A stretch of DNA of 64,000 bases from Macrostomum hystrix. Its lineage: Eukaryota; Platyhelminthes; Macrostomidae. How positions within the stretch are numbered: position 1 is the stretch's first letter; each line of letters starts with the position of its first letter. The notes under the pieces were generated by a model, which was given only the letters and a program-made list of their open reading frames with translations, ran no database searches and was not told where the DNA came from. Location: the NCBI GenBank assembly GCA_950097015.1, contig CATNEN010000039.1, forward strand, positions 6,526,501-6,590,500, read 5' to 3'. A program made the translations under genes and the position numbers. This document shows, piece by piece, positions 11,724-23,700 of this stretch.

Positions 11724-14700
11724 ATGACGCGACTTTGGCAGCTGATCCTGCTGCTCATTGTGGCAGCCGAGGCACGCAGAGGCGCCGGCGGAGGCGGAGG
11801 TAGTCGCTGGAAGCCGATTCAGCCGCTGGACGGTCAGCAGGAATGCGGCAGCGAGTTCCACGACTCGCAGTCCAAGTGGCTGCAGTCAGAACTGGTGCTG
11901 CAGGCCAACTGGCGCCCGGCTGACGAGCATCGGGTTGACGATCGAGGTGCCTTCAACATCACCGTGACGGTGACCGCCATGCTGAAGCCTTGGCGCAGCG
12001 ACCTCACCAGGAAGCGCATCACCATCGGTCAGTTCAACCGCAGCCTGGGCAGGCGCCAGCGCAGCCTTCAACGACAGCTGTGCGCGTCACGGAACCTGCC
12101 GCGTCACGGCTCTCGGGGCTACATCTTCTTCCTGTTGCCGACTGCCGATAAGAACTACTTCCGGCACAGATTTCTGCCCATCAAGAACACCCGGTCCAAC
12201 AGGGGCAAGGTGGACCGCATCCAGTGCCGACCGGAGCATCAGTGCCGTGAGTGTGTCTACCCATCCAGTGTCTACCCATCCAGTGTCTACCCATCCAGTG
12301 TCTACCCATCCAGTGTCTACCCATCCAGTGTCTACCCATCCAGTGTCTACCCATCCAGTGTCTACCCATCCAGTGTCTACCCATCCAGTGTCTACCCATC
12401 CAGTGTCTACCCATCCAGTGTCTACCCATCCAGTGTCTACCCATCCAGTGTCTACCCATCCAGTGTCTACCCATCCAGTGTCTACCCATCCAGTGTCTAC
12501 CCATCCAGTGTCTACCCATCCAGTGTCTACCCATCCAGTGTCTACCCATCCAGTGTCTACCCATCCAGTGTCTACCCATCCATTGTCTACCCATCCAGTG
12601 TCTACCCATCCAGTGTCTACCCATCCATTGTCTACCCATCCAGTGTCTACCCATCCAGTTTCTACCCATCCAGTGTCTACCCATCCAGTGTCTACCCATC
12701 CAGTGTCTACCAATGCTGAGGAGTATTTCTCCTGTACTCAGGCCAAGTCTGAGGTCGCCTGCCTGCCCTGGCAGAAATTGAAGACTTTGGTTACCCCTGG
12801 CCAGGTCTTTCATTGACTGCTGCGGGCTTAGAGGAAGGTTTTTAAGGATGAACTGCAGATCCACAGCTAGTTCTCGTTAGTTCAAATAAGTCTCGCATGC
12901 TTTCTCACCCGGAGTGTCTAGATGGACTAAAATATCCCTTTTCCCATTGGCGAAGGTAAGATAGCGAGGCTGGTTTTGCCCCGCTGTCTTTGGCAAGCCT
13001 GGGAGAATTTTTGGTAGCTTTTATGGCCACATATTTCCCACACTGCCAAGCTTAACATTCTCCACTTTCGTCGACTTTGGGATCTTTAGCTCCGCACGCG
13101 ATCTCCATTTTTCCTCAGCTTTCCAGTGGGAAGTATTTCCCACATCCGCGTGCGATTCAATACAAGTTTAGCCAAGTTGGCGGGATGAAAGTGTTAGGAG
13201 AGTGCCTTCTTCTTTTGTGGAAGGAGGAGCGGTTCAGACTCTCTCGCCTAAAGATGAGAAGCGAATGTGAGCAGTCCCAGATGAGTGCTCGGGGGATTGT
13301 GGACTTGGGTAAAGAAGCATTTTTGCAGCAGCAGCAGCAGCAGCAGTGGCAGCGGATGCGCCAAACGCAGAAATTGATTTCTGCCGGAGATTTATGCCAA
13401 TTGGCCTTGGGAATAAAAACTGGCGAGAGACTATGCGGGGGCGCGCGAGTGGAGGATGGAGATGGGAGAGCCCTATAGATAGAATGTGAGACAGGCCTCC
13501 AGGGGCCCTCCGGACGCCGCGCAACCGTTCCCAGCATCGAGAAGCACTCTATGGGGGGTCTTAATTTTAAAGTGGTCGGCCAGCAGCTCGTGCTGGATTT
13601 CAGCGGAGTGGCAAGCGATGGAGCCTTGCTCGAGTGCTCAGGGAAGGCGGCAGCTGCCGCTCTGTTGCTAGTGCAAACAAGAAAATGTTCTACCCCGGAA
13701 TGTTGCGATTTCTTTCATCTTTTTGTTTAAACACCATCGGCTCAAATTTCCCGACCGAATGAAAAATTCCCCGAATATGGCCAAGCTTTCCCCCGATTTT
13801 TTATCGGCCTTTGAAGTTTCTGAAGGCTCATTAGGCGCAGGTAGCTTGCGAGTGAAATCCATTGCAAGAACAGGAAGTGTGGCCAGATACCCGCTGCTGA
13901 GTATCGGGCCTGATCATATTAGAATCTGAGTAACTCGACCTGCCCTAGCAACAGCTACCGTAGCAAATTAACTGACCTCTGATGCATCCGCCGACCTAGA
14001 AACCTGACACAGCTCCCACAGCAGCCTCTTATAATCCCCTCTGAAAGCCAGTCTTCCTTGCTTTCTCTGTAATCCTAGCTGAGCTCATTGATCCCCAATC
14101 CCTGGCCCATCCTGCGACCAAAGAATTTGATTCCGCCCCAGGCAACTCTGCAAGCAGCCCTGGCCACCTTCAGTTCTCTCCATCTCCTGCTCTCACTTAC
14201 TATTTGAGAAGTTTGCAAGGACTGAGATGAGTTTTTAGAACAGGTGTGCTCACTCTGGACTTAAAATTTACACTCGCGGTAGCAAAAACACCATGACATA
14301 GTGAGAGTGTAACTGCCTGACGATGAAAAAGTCAGGGCAGATGTATTGGAATCGGCAGAAATGCCTCCCTAGAACAAAATTACGTGAAAAAATGGTGTTG
14401 TCCCAGATATTTATCTTAAAGCTAATCGACTCACTCAGTACTCACTCAGCTCTCCCTCTGTCTTATCACATAGGCTTGGGCTCCGCTGTCTGTGGTAAGA
14501 TCTGCGACTAACAATTTATAATTTGACAAGCTCATTTTTTACTACAGGAATGTCATCGAAGCCGATGTCTTTACTGACATCCAGTGTGCCGAAATAGAAT
14601 TAATGAAACGAATCTGCTCGCTTCCCAGACCCCAACAGATGTTTCACGTTCCCGTCTGTATTTTTTACAAGAGAATCCAAATTCATTTTATCTTTATAAA

Positions 14701-17700
14701 ATTTATTCTGATATAATAAATGATACTTCGTACAATTATTTATGAAATTGTTGATTAAACTCACGCAATAATAATTGCAGCTCTAATATTAACGGAAAAA
14801 AGCAAACAAATACACCAAGTGCAAATACTCAAAATCAGGGGCGGATTAGGCAGCGACCCTTTCACAGAGCCCCCTACCAGCGACAATTTCACAGTGCCCC
14901 CTCCCAGCGACCATTTCACAGTGCCCCCTCCCAGCGACCATTTCACAGTGCCCCCTCCCAGCGACCCTTTCACAGTGTCCCCTCGAAGCGACCCTTTCAC
15001 AGTGGCCTCCCAGCGACTCTTTCACAGTGCCCCCTCACAGCGACCCTTTCACAGTGCCCCCTCACAGCGACCCTTTCAAAGTGCCCCCTCCCAGCGACCA
15101 TTTCACAGTGCCCCCTCCCAGCGACCATTTCACAGTGCCCCCTCCCAGCGACCCTTTCACAGTGTCCCCTCGAAGCGACCCTTTCACAGTGGCCTCCCAG
15201 CGACTCTTTCACAGTGCCCCCTCACAGCGACCCTTTCACAGTGCCCCCTCACAGCGACCCTTTCACAGTGCCCCCTCCCAGCGACCCTTTCACAGTGCCC
15301 CCTCCCAGCGACCATTTCACAGTGCCCCCTCCCAGCGACCATTTCACAGTGCCCCCTCACAGCGACCATTTCACAGTGCCCCCTCCCAGCGACCATTTCA
15401 CAGTGCCCCCTCACAGCGACCATTTCACAGTGCCCCCTCCCAGCGACCATTTCACAGTGCCCCCTCACAGCGACCATTTCACAGTGCCCCTCACAGCGAC
15501 CCTTTCACAGTCCCCCTCACAGCGACCCTTTCACAGTCCCCCTCACAGCGACCCTTTCACAGTGCCCCCTCACAGCGACCCTTTCACAGTGCCCCCTCCA
15601 AGCGACCCTTTCACAGTGCCCCCTCACAGCGACCCTTTCACAGTGGCCTCCCAGCGACCCTTTCACAGTGTCCCCTCCCAGCGACCCTTTCACAGTGTCC
15701 CCTCCCAGCGACCCTTTCACAGTGCCCCCTCCCAGCGACCATTTCACAGTGCCCCCTCACAGCGACCATTTCACAGTGCCCCTCACAGCGACCCTTTCAC
15801 AGTCCCCCTCACAGCGACCCTTTCACAGTCCCCCTCCCAGCGACTCTTTCACAGTGCCCCCTCACAGCGACCCTTTCACAGTGCCCCCTCACAGCGACCC
15901 TTTCAAAGTGCCCCCTCCCAGCGACCATTTCACAGTGCCCCCTCCCAGCGACCATTTCACAGTGCCCCCTCCCAGCGACCCTTTCACAGTGTCCCCTCGA
16001 AGCGACCCTTTCACAGTGGCCTCCCAGCGACTCTTTCACAGTGCCCCCTCACAGCGACCCTTTCACAGTGCCCCCTCACAGCGACCCTTTCACAGTGCCC
16101 CCTCCCAGCGACCCTTTCACAGTGCCCCCTCACAGCGACCCTTTCACAGTGTCCCCTCCCAACGACCCTTTCACAGTGGCCTCCCAGCGACCCTTTCACA
16201 GTGCCCCCTCCCAGCGACCCATTCACAGTGCCCCCTCCCAGCGACCCTTTCACAGTGCCCCCTCACAGCGACCTTTTCACAGTGCCCCCTCCCAGCGACC
16301 CATTCACAGTGCCCCCTCCCAGCGACCCTTTCACAGTGCCCCCTCACAGCGACCTTTTCACAGCGCCCCCTCACAGCGACCCTTTCACAGTGCCCCTCAC
16401 AGCGACCATTTCACAGTGCCCCTCACAGCGACCCTTTCACAGTCCCCCTCACAGCGACCCTTTCACAGTCCCCCTCACAGCGACCCTTTCACAGTGCCCC
16501 CTCACAGCGACCCTTTCACAGTGCCCCCTCCAAGCGACCCTTTCACAGTGCCCCCTCACAGCGACCCTTTCACAGTGGCCTCCCAGCGACCCTTTCACAG
16601 TGTCCCCTCCCAGCGACCCTTTCACAGTGTCCCCTCCCAGCGACCCTTTCACAGTGCCCCCTCCCAGTGACCCTTTCACAGTGCCCTCTCCCAGCGACCC
16701 TTTCACAGTGGCCTCCCAGCGACCCTTTCACAGTGCCCCCTCCCAGTGACCCTTTCACAGTGCCCCCTCCCAGCGACCCTTTCACAGTGCCCCCTCCCAG
16801 CGACCCTTTCACAGTGCCCCCTCCCAGCGACCATTTCACAGTGCCCCCTCCCAGCGACCATTTCACAGTGCCCCCTCACAGCGACCATTTCACAGTGCCC
16901 CCTCCCAGCGACCATTTCACAGTGCCCCCTCCCAGCGACCATTTCACAGTGCCCCCTCCCAGCGACCATTTCACAGTGCCCCCTCACAGCGACCATTTCA
17001 CAGTGCCCCTCACAGCGACCCTTTCACAGTCCCCCTCACAGCGACCCTTTCACAGTCCCCCTCACAGCGACCCTTTCACAGTGCCCCCTCACAGCGACCC
17101 TTTCACAGTGCCCCCTCCAAGCGACCCTTTCACAGTGCCCCCTCACAGCGACCCTTTCACAGTGGCCTCCCAGCGACCCTTTCACAGTGTCCCCTCCCAG
17201 CGACCCTTTCACAGTGTCCCCTCCCAGCGACCCTTTCATAGTGTCCCCTCCCAGCGACCCTTTCACAGTGCCCCCTCCCAGTGACCCTTTCACAGTGCCC
17301 TCTCCCAGCGACCCTTTCACAGTGGCCTCCCAGCGACCCTTTCACAGTGCCCCCTCCCAGTGACCCTTTCACAGTGCCCCCTCCCAGCGACCCTTTCACA
17401 GTGCCCCCTCCCAGCGACCCTTTCACAGTGCCCCCTCCCAGCGAAACTTTCACAGTGTCCCCTCCCAGCGACCCTTTCACAGTGTCCCCTCCCAGCGACC
17501 CTTTCATAGTGTCCCCTCCCAGCGACCCTTTCACAGTGCCCCCTCCCAGCGACCCTTTCACAGTGTCCCCTCCAAGCGACCCTTTCACAGTGGCCTCCCA
17601 GCGACCCTTTCACAGTGCCCCCTCCCAGCGACCCTTTCACAGTGCCTCCTCCCAGTGACCCTTTCACAGTGCCCTCTCCCAGCGACCCTTTCACAGTGCC

Positions 17701-20700
17701 CCCTCCCAGCGACCCTTTCACAGTGTCCCCTCCCAACGACCCTTTCACAGTGGCCTCCCAGCGACCCTTTCACAGTGCCCCCTCCCAGCGACCCATTCAC
17801 AGTGCCCCCTTCCAGCGACCCTTTCACAGTGCCCCCTCACAGCGACCTTTTCACAGTGCCCCCTCCCAGCGACCCATTCACAGTGCCCCCTCCCAGCGAC
17901 CCTTTCACAGTGCCCCCTCACAGCGACCTTTTCACAGCGCCCCCTCACAGCGACCCTTTCACAGTGCCCCTCACAGCGACCCTTTCACAGTGCCCCCTCA
18001 CAGCGACCCATTCACAGTGGCCTCCCAGCGACCCTTTCACAGAGCCCCCTCACAGCGACCCTTTCACAGTGCCCCCTCCCAGCGACTCTTTCACAGTGCC
18101 CCCTCCCAGCGACCCTTTCACAGTGCCCCCTCCCAGCGACCCTTTCACAGTGCCCCCTCCCAGCGACCCTTTCACAGTGTCCCCTCCCAGCGACCCTTTC
18201 ACAGTGACCTCCCAGCGACTCTTTCACAGTGCCCCCTCACAGCGACCTTTTCACAGCGCCCCCTCACAGCGACCCTTTCACAGTGGCCTCCCAGCGACCC
18301 TTTCACAGTGCCCCCTCCCAGTGACCCTTTCACAGTGCCCTCTCCCAGCGACCCTTTCACAGTGCCCCCTCCCAGCGACCCTTTCACAGTGCCCCCTCCC
18401 AGCGACCCTTTCACAGTGCCCCCTCACAGCGACCCTTTCACAGTCCCCCTCACAGCGACCCTTTCACAGTGCCCCTCCCAGCGACCCTTTCACAGTGCCC
18501 CTCCCAGCGACCCATTCACAGTGGCCTCCCAGCTACCCTTTCACAGTGCCCCCTCACAGCGACCCTTTCACAGTGCCCCCTCACAGCGACCCTTTCACAG
18601 TGCCCCCTCACAGCGACCCTTTCACAGTCCCCCTCCCAGCGACCCTTTCACAGTGCCCCCTCACAGCGACCCTTTCACAGTCCCCCTCATAGCGACCCTT
18701 TCACAGTCCCCCTCACAGCGACCCTTTCACAGTGCCCCCTCACAGCGACCTTTTCACAGTGCCCCCTCACAGCGGGAGCGCCTCATAAGCTGTTTTTGGT
18801 TGTGGTGCCCACTACCCAAGTTTTTAGCCTTTTCAAAAGAAAAAAACTGGTTCTGCCACTCCTCTAAATGTACTCTGGTGGACTTTATTGTACCTTTCTC
18901 ATAAAATACCACCGCTGCCACCAAAGTTATTGTATGGATCATTAATGTATTATCTAACCAAGCAGTTATCCCATCCCATTTTTATATTTAATATGCACGG
19001 GCGGTCTCTACGGCGGAAAATATTCAAGTCATAATTCAAGTATTAATGCTATCTACTGCTCAACATCTTAGTGCTTTTTCTCCACCTTCAGCGAAACTAA
19101 TAGAAAATTCATTCCTTTATGATCTCCCCCCCACTGGCTCACAGAGAAGGCGCCAGTGCTCACGCAGGAGGTCCAGCTTAAGGGCGGTGGTCAGCGCCGT
19201 CTGGTGTGCGCAGCTCGAGGCCAGCCGCTGCCCCGCGTGCACTGGCTCAGAGACGGCGCCGAGCTGCAGCAGTCGCAGGCCTGCATAGCCCAGTACCGGT
19301 CCAGGTGAGGACTGTCGAATCGCTAAGATCTGCAATATCAGGATCACAAGAACGTGTACCCCACCTCCCACAGATCTGGGGTCGTCACGACCCGCCTGAT
19401 CCTGAAGAACAGCTCAGCCTCGGCTGGCAACTACACCTGCGTTTTCCGCAACCTGTTCGGCTTTGCTGTCAGCAGCCTCGTGCTCAGCGGTGAGCCCTCG
19501 GAGATGGGATACTACGAGTACTAGCTAGATCTATATGATGTGGTCTGAATCCCGATGCGTAAAAATCCCAGCATTGCACCGCAATCACGCTGTAATGCTT
19601 TTTGAGAGTTCTTAAATAAAAAAGAATCAATAATCGGGTGTAGATTCAGTATTGACTAGTGAGCTTCTAGCCCAGTATTTAGAGCGTCGAACTTCGTACT
19701 GTGAGGTCTGGAGTTCGACTCTCAACCAAATTAAGGAAAACAATGGCTGGGGTGCTAGAATTGGCCCTCCAGTCCATGGACTGAACATCTGTAGCACCGT
19801 GCGCAATAGCTGCGGCTGCACCAATTTTCTCTACGTTTTCTTTTTTTCAGATCTTCCTGTCAAGCCGAAGAAGGCGGTAAATTTGTGCGACAACTCCAGC
19901 AAGTGTCTGAACGGTGGCACCTGTACTATCGACTCGCACACCAAAAACCCCGTCTGCATGTGAGTAGAAATTAAAGTATAAAGTCGATTTTACTGAGTGG
20001 AAGAGGATTCACAGAAAGGACGTGAAAGGCTCATGGACTGTTCAGTGAAGGGGCTTGTCGTTTATCTGGCACGGGCCCTGTGACTGAGCAACTTTGAACC
20101 AATGGCACTCTTTCCAGCTGTCCCAGATATTTCACCGGAACTCTGTGCGAAAAGATTGACTTCCAAGGTACATTATTAATGACAGCGGCCGCTTCCCTAA
20201 CACAAAATATGAGCAAAATATGAGCAAAATTGTTCAAACCTTCACCTCCCTAATAACAGTCTTGAAACTAAATTATTTGCCATAGAAATCTAATCAACTA
20301 ACCACAACCAAACTATAGCCAACCAGCTGGTCTATTAGGTCTTACTAAACTCACCTGTTTTGCAGATGCTCACCTGAATCTAATCGCTCAGCCGCTAGCG
20401 ACTGCGTGGAACTGATCCGTCAGTCAAGCTGGGCTTGGATAACCCGCTTTTTTCTGCTTGAGTGCCTTGAATATTATTGCAACAACTGGCGAAGCTTAAG
20501 GCACACCTGAACACCTCTCCTTTCTCACATTCTCGATATGAGCTTGTCGGCACTCTGTGCCTTTATTCTTTACTCTAGCTTGTTACCCACTCATCTTCCT
20601 ACATCTTCCTTCCCTCATCCTTCTTCCCCATCTTTTCCCCCCATCCTTCCTCCGATCCTTCTCCCATCCTTATTCCCCCATCCTTCTTCCCCATCCTTCT

Positions 20701-23700
20701 CTGCAACCCCTTCTCCCATCCTTATTTATTATTCTTCCCACTTCCTTCTTCCCCTTTACTCCATCCTTCTTCCCAACATTCCCCCATGTTTAGTTCCCTA
20801 TTCTTCTTGCCTATATCCTTGTTCAATATCTATTCCCCTATCCTTCTTCCCCATCCTTTTTCCCTATCTTCTTTATCTTCCCGCCCTCATTCTTCTCCCC
20901 ATCCTCCTTTCCCCATGTCCGTCTGTCTCGCTTACTCATTCCTGCCGTCTCTCTAGGCAGATACTATAACAATTAGGCAGGTTGGTGGGTTCTCAGAGAA
21001 GCTCTGCAGTCAAAGCCACCACAGCAAGCTTTGCCGGCCAAAAAAATCTAATTTGCAGCCTACCTATCGACTCGGTCATTAGAGCGTCAAGCAGACAGGC
21101 TGTTGACAGGTGTGGCCCTCGGCACCGCCTGCTCATTGATCGCGGCCCTCATCCTGCTGGCCTGGTACATTGCCAGGTCTGCTTGGATCCCCAGTCGTGA
21201 CACCTCGCGTGTTTTTCCTCAATTATCCTCCTATATTTGTCTTTGCTTGTTGTCCTAATAGATCAAAGCTTTTACTTTTTATTCGCTGTTCGGTGTGCTC
21301 CATTCAGTGTAGATATTTGTCAGCACTTCCCTATGGGATTTTCTATGATAATCTCTATGAGATTCTCTATGATAATCTCTATGGGATTCTCTATGATAAT
21401 CTCTATGGGATTCTCTATGATAATCTCTATGGGATTCTCTATGATAATCTCTATGGGATTCTCTATGATAATCTCTATGGGATTCTCTATGATAATCTCT
21501 ATGGGATTCTCTATGATAATCTCTATGGGATTCTCTATGATAATCTCTATGGGGTTCTCAATGATAATCTCTATGGGATTCTCTATGATAATCTCTATGG
21601 GATTCTCTATGATAATCTCTATGGGATTCTCAATGATAATCTCTATGGGATTCTCTATGATAATCTCTATGGGATTCTCAATGATAATCTCTATGGGATT
21701 CTCTATGAGATTCTTACGAGATTCTCTATGGGATTCTCTATGATAATCTCTATGGGATTCTCTATGATAATCTCTATGGGATTCTCTATGAGATTCTTAC
21801 GAGATTCTCTATGGGATTCTCTATGATAATCTCTATGGGATTCTCTATGATAATCTCTATGGGATTCTCAATGATAATCTCTATGGGGTTCTCAATGATA
21901 ATCTCTATGGGATTCTCTATGATAATCTCTATGGGATTCTCTATGATAATCTCTATGGGATTCTCTATGATAATCTCTATGGGATTCTCTATGATAATCT
22001 CTATGGGATTCTCTATGATAATCTCTATGGGGTTCTCAATGATAATCTCTATGGGATTCTCTATGATAATCTCTATGGGATTCTCTATGATAATCTCTAT
22101 GGGATTCTCTATGATAATCTCTATGGGATTCTCTATGATAATCTCTATGGGATTCTCTATGATAATCTCTATGGGATTCTCTATGATAATCTCTATGGGA
22201 TTCTCAATGATAATCTCTATGGGATTCTCTATGATAATCTCTATGGGATTCTCTATGATAATCTCTATGGGATTCTCTATGATAATCTCTATGGGGTTCT
22301 CAATGATAATCTCTATGGGATTCTCTATGATAATCTCTATGGGATTCTCTATGATAATCTCTATGGGATTCTCTATGATAATCTCTATGGGATTCTCTAT
22401 GATAATCTCTATGGGATTCTCTATGATAATCTCTATGGGATTCTCAATGATAATCTCTATGGGATTCTCAATGATAATCTCTATGGGATTCTCTATGAGA
22501 TTCTTACGAGATTCTCTATGGGATTCTCTATGATAATCTCTATGGGATTCTCTATGATAATCTCTATGGGATTCTCAATGATAATCTCTATGGGGTTCTC
22601 AATGATAATCTCTATGGGATTCTCTATGATAATCTCTATGGGATTCTCTATGATAATCTCTATGGGATTCTCTATGATAATCTCTATGGGATTCTCTATG
22701 ATAATCTCTATGGGATTCTCTATGATAATCTCTATGGGATTCTCAATGATAATCTCTATGGGATTCTCAATGATAATCTCTATGGGATTCTCAATGATAA
22801 TCTCTATGGGATTCTCTATGATAATCTCTATGGGATTCTCAATGATAATCTCTATGGTATTCTCTATGATAATCTCTATGGGATTCTCTATGATAATCTC
22901 TATGGGATTCTCAATGATAATCTCTATGGGGTTCTCAATGATAATCTCTATGGGATTCTCTATGATAATCTCTATGGGATTCTCTATGATAATCTCTATG
23001 GGATTCTCTATGATAATCTCTATGGGATTCTCTATGATAATCTCTATGGGATTCTCTATGATAATCTCTATGGGGTTCTCAATGATAATCTCTATGGGAT
23101 TCTCTATGATAATCTCTATGGGATTCTCTATGATAATCTCTATGGGATTCTCTATGATAATCTCTATGGGATTCTCTATGATAATCTCTATAGGATTCTC
23201 TATGATAATCTCTATGGGATTCTCTATGATAATCTCTATCGGATTCTCAATGATAATCTCTATGGGATTCTCTATGAGATTCTTACGAGATTCTCTATGG
23301 GATTCGCTGTGAGGAGATTTTTAATGAGATCCTACGTGAGACTCTCTAAGATACTATTTTGTAAGATTCTCTATGAGATTCTCAGCGATTGTACAGAAAG
23401 AAATCGAAATCCAACGAAATTGTTAATAGAATTAACAATGCTTCTTCTTTCCAGTTTTTTTAATTTAACTTTGGTTTCGCTGTTGTGTTCGCACTCGCAT
23501 TTAGAAATTTTAGACGCAATTCAATCTGTAAAACTTTCAGAATACTCAGCATTTGAGCAGCAGCAAGGAGCCGCTCCCATTTCCTCCACAGCGCTCGGTG
23601 TTGTGTTCATTGCGGTCTTTGCCGTTCTTGCTGTTGTGTTGTTGTCAGTCTGTCTCCTACTGTACAGAGTGTAAGTCTGGTGGAAGAGAAATTTTAACGA

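Noticed and set aside
13077-13478. 133-codon ORF with a polyglutamine run
   Set aside because: Inside a neuregulin intron, no family resemblance, no phase-compatible splice sites; the CAG tract alone is not evidence.
14819-18904. Very long ORFs on both strands (up to 821 codons)
   Set aside because: They are readings of the 27-bp minisatellite, open in several frames because the unit is a multiple of three; no start context, domain or splice support.
21170-23312. ORFs of MGFSMIIS-type repeats
   Set aside because: By-product of the 24-bp minisatellite in the neuregulin intron.
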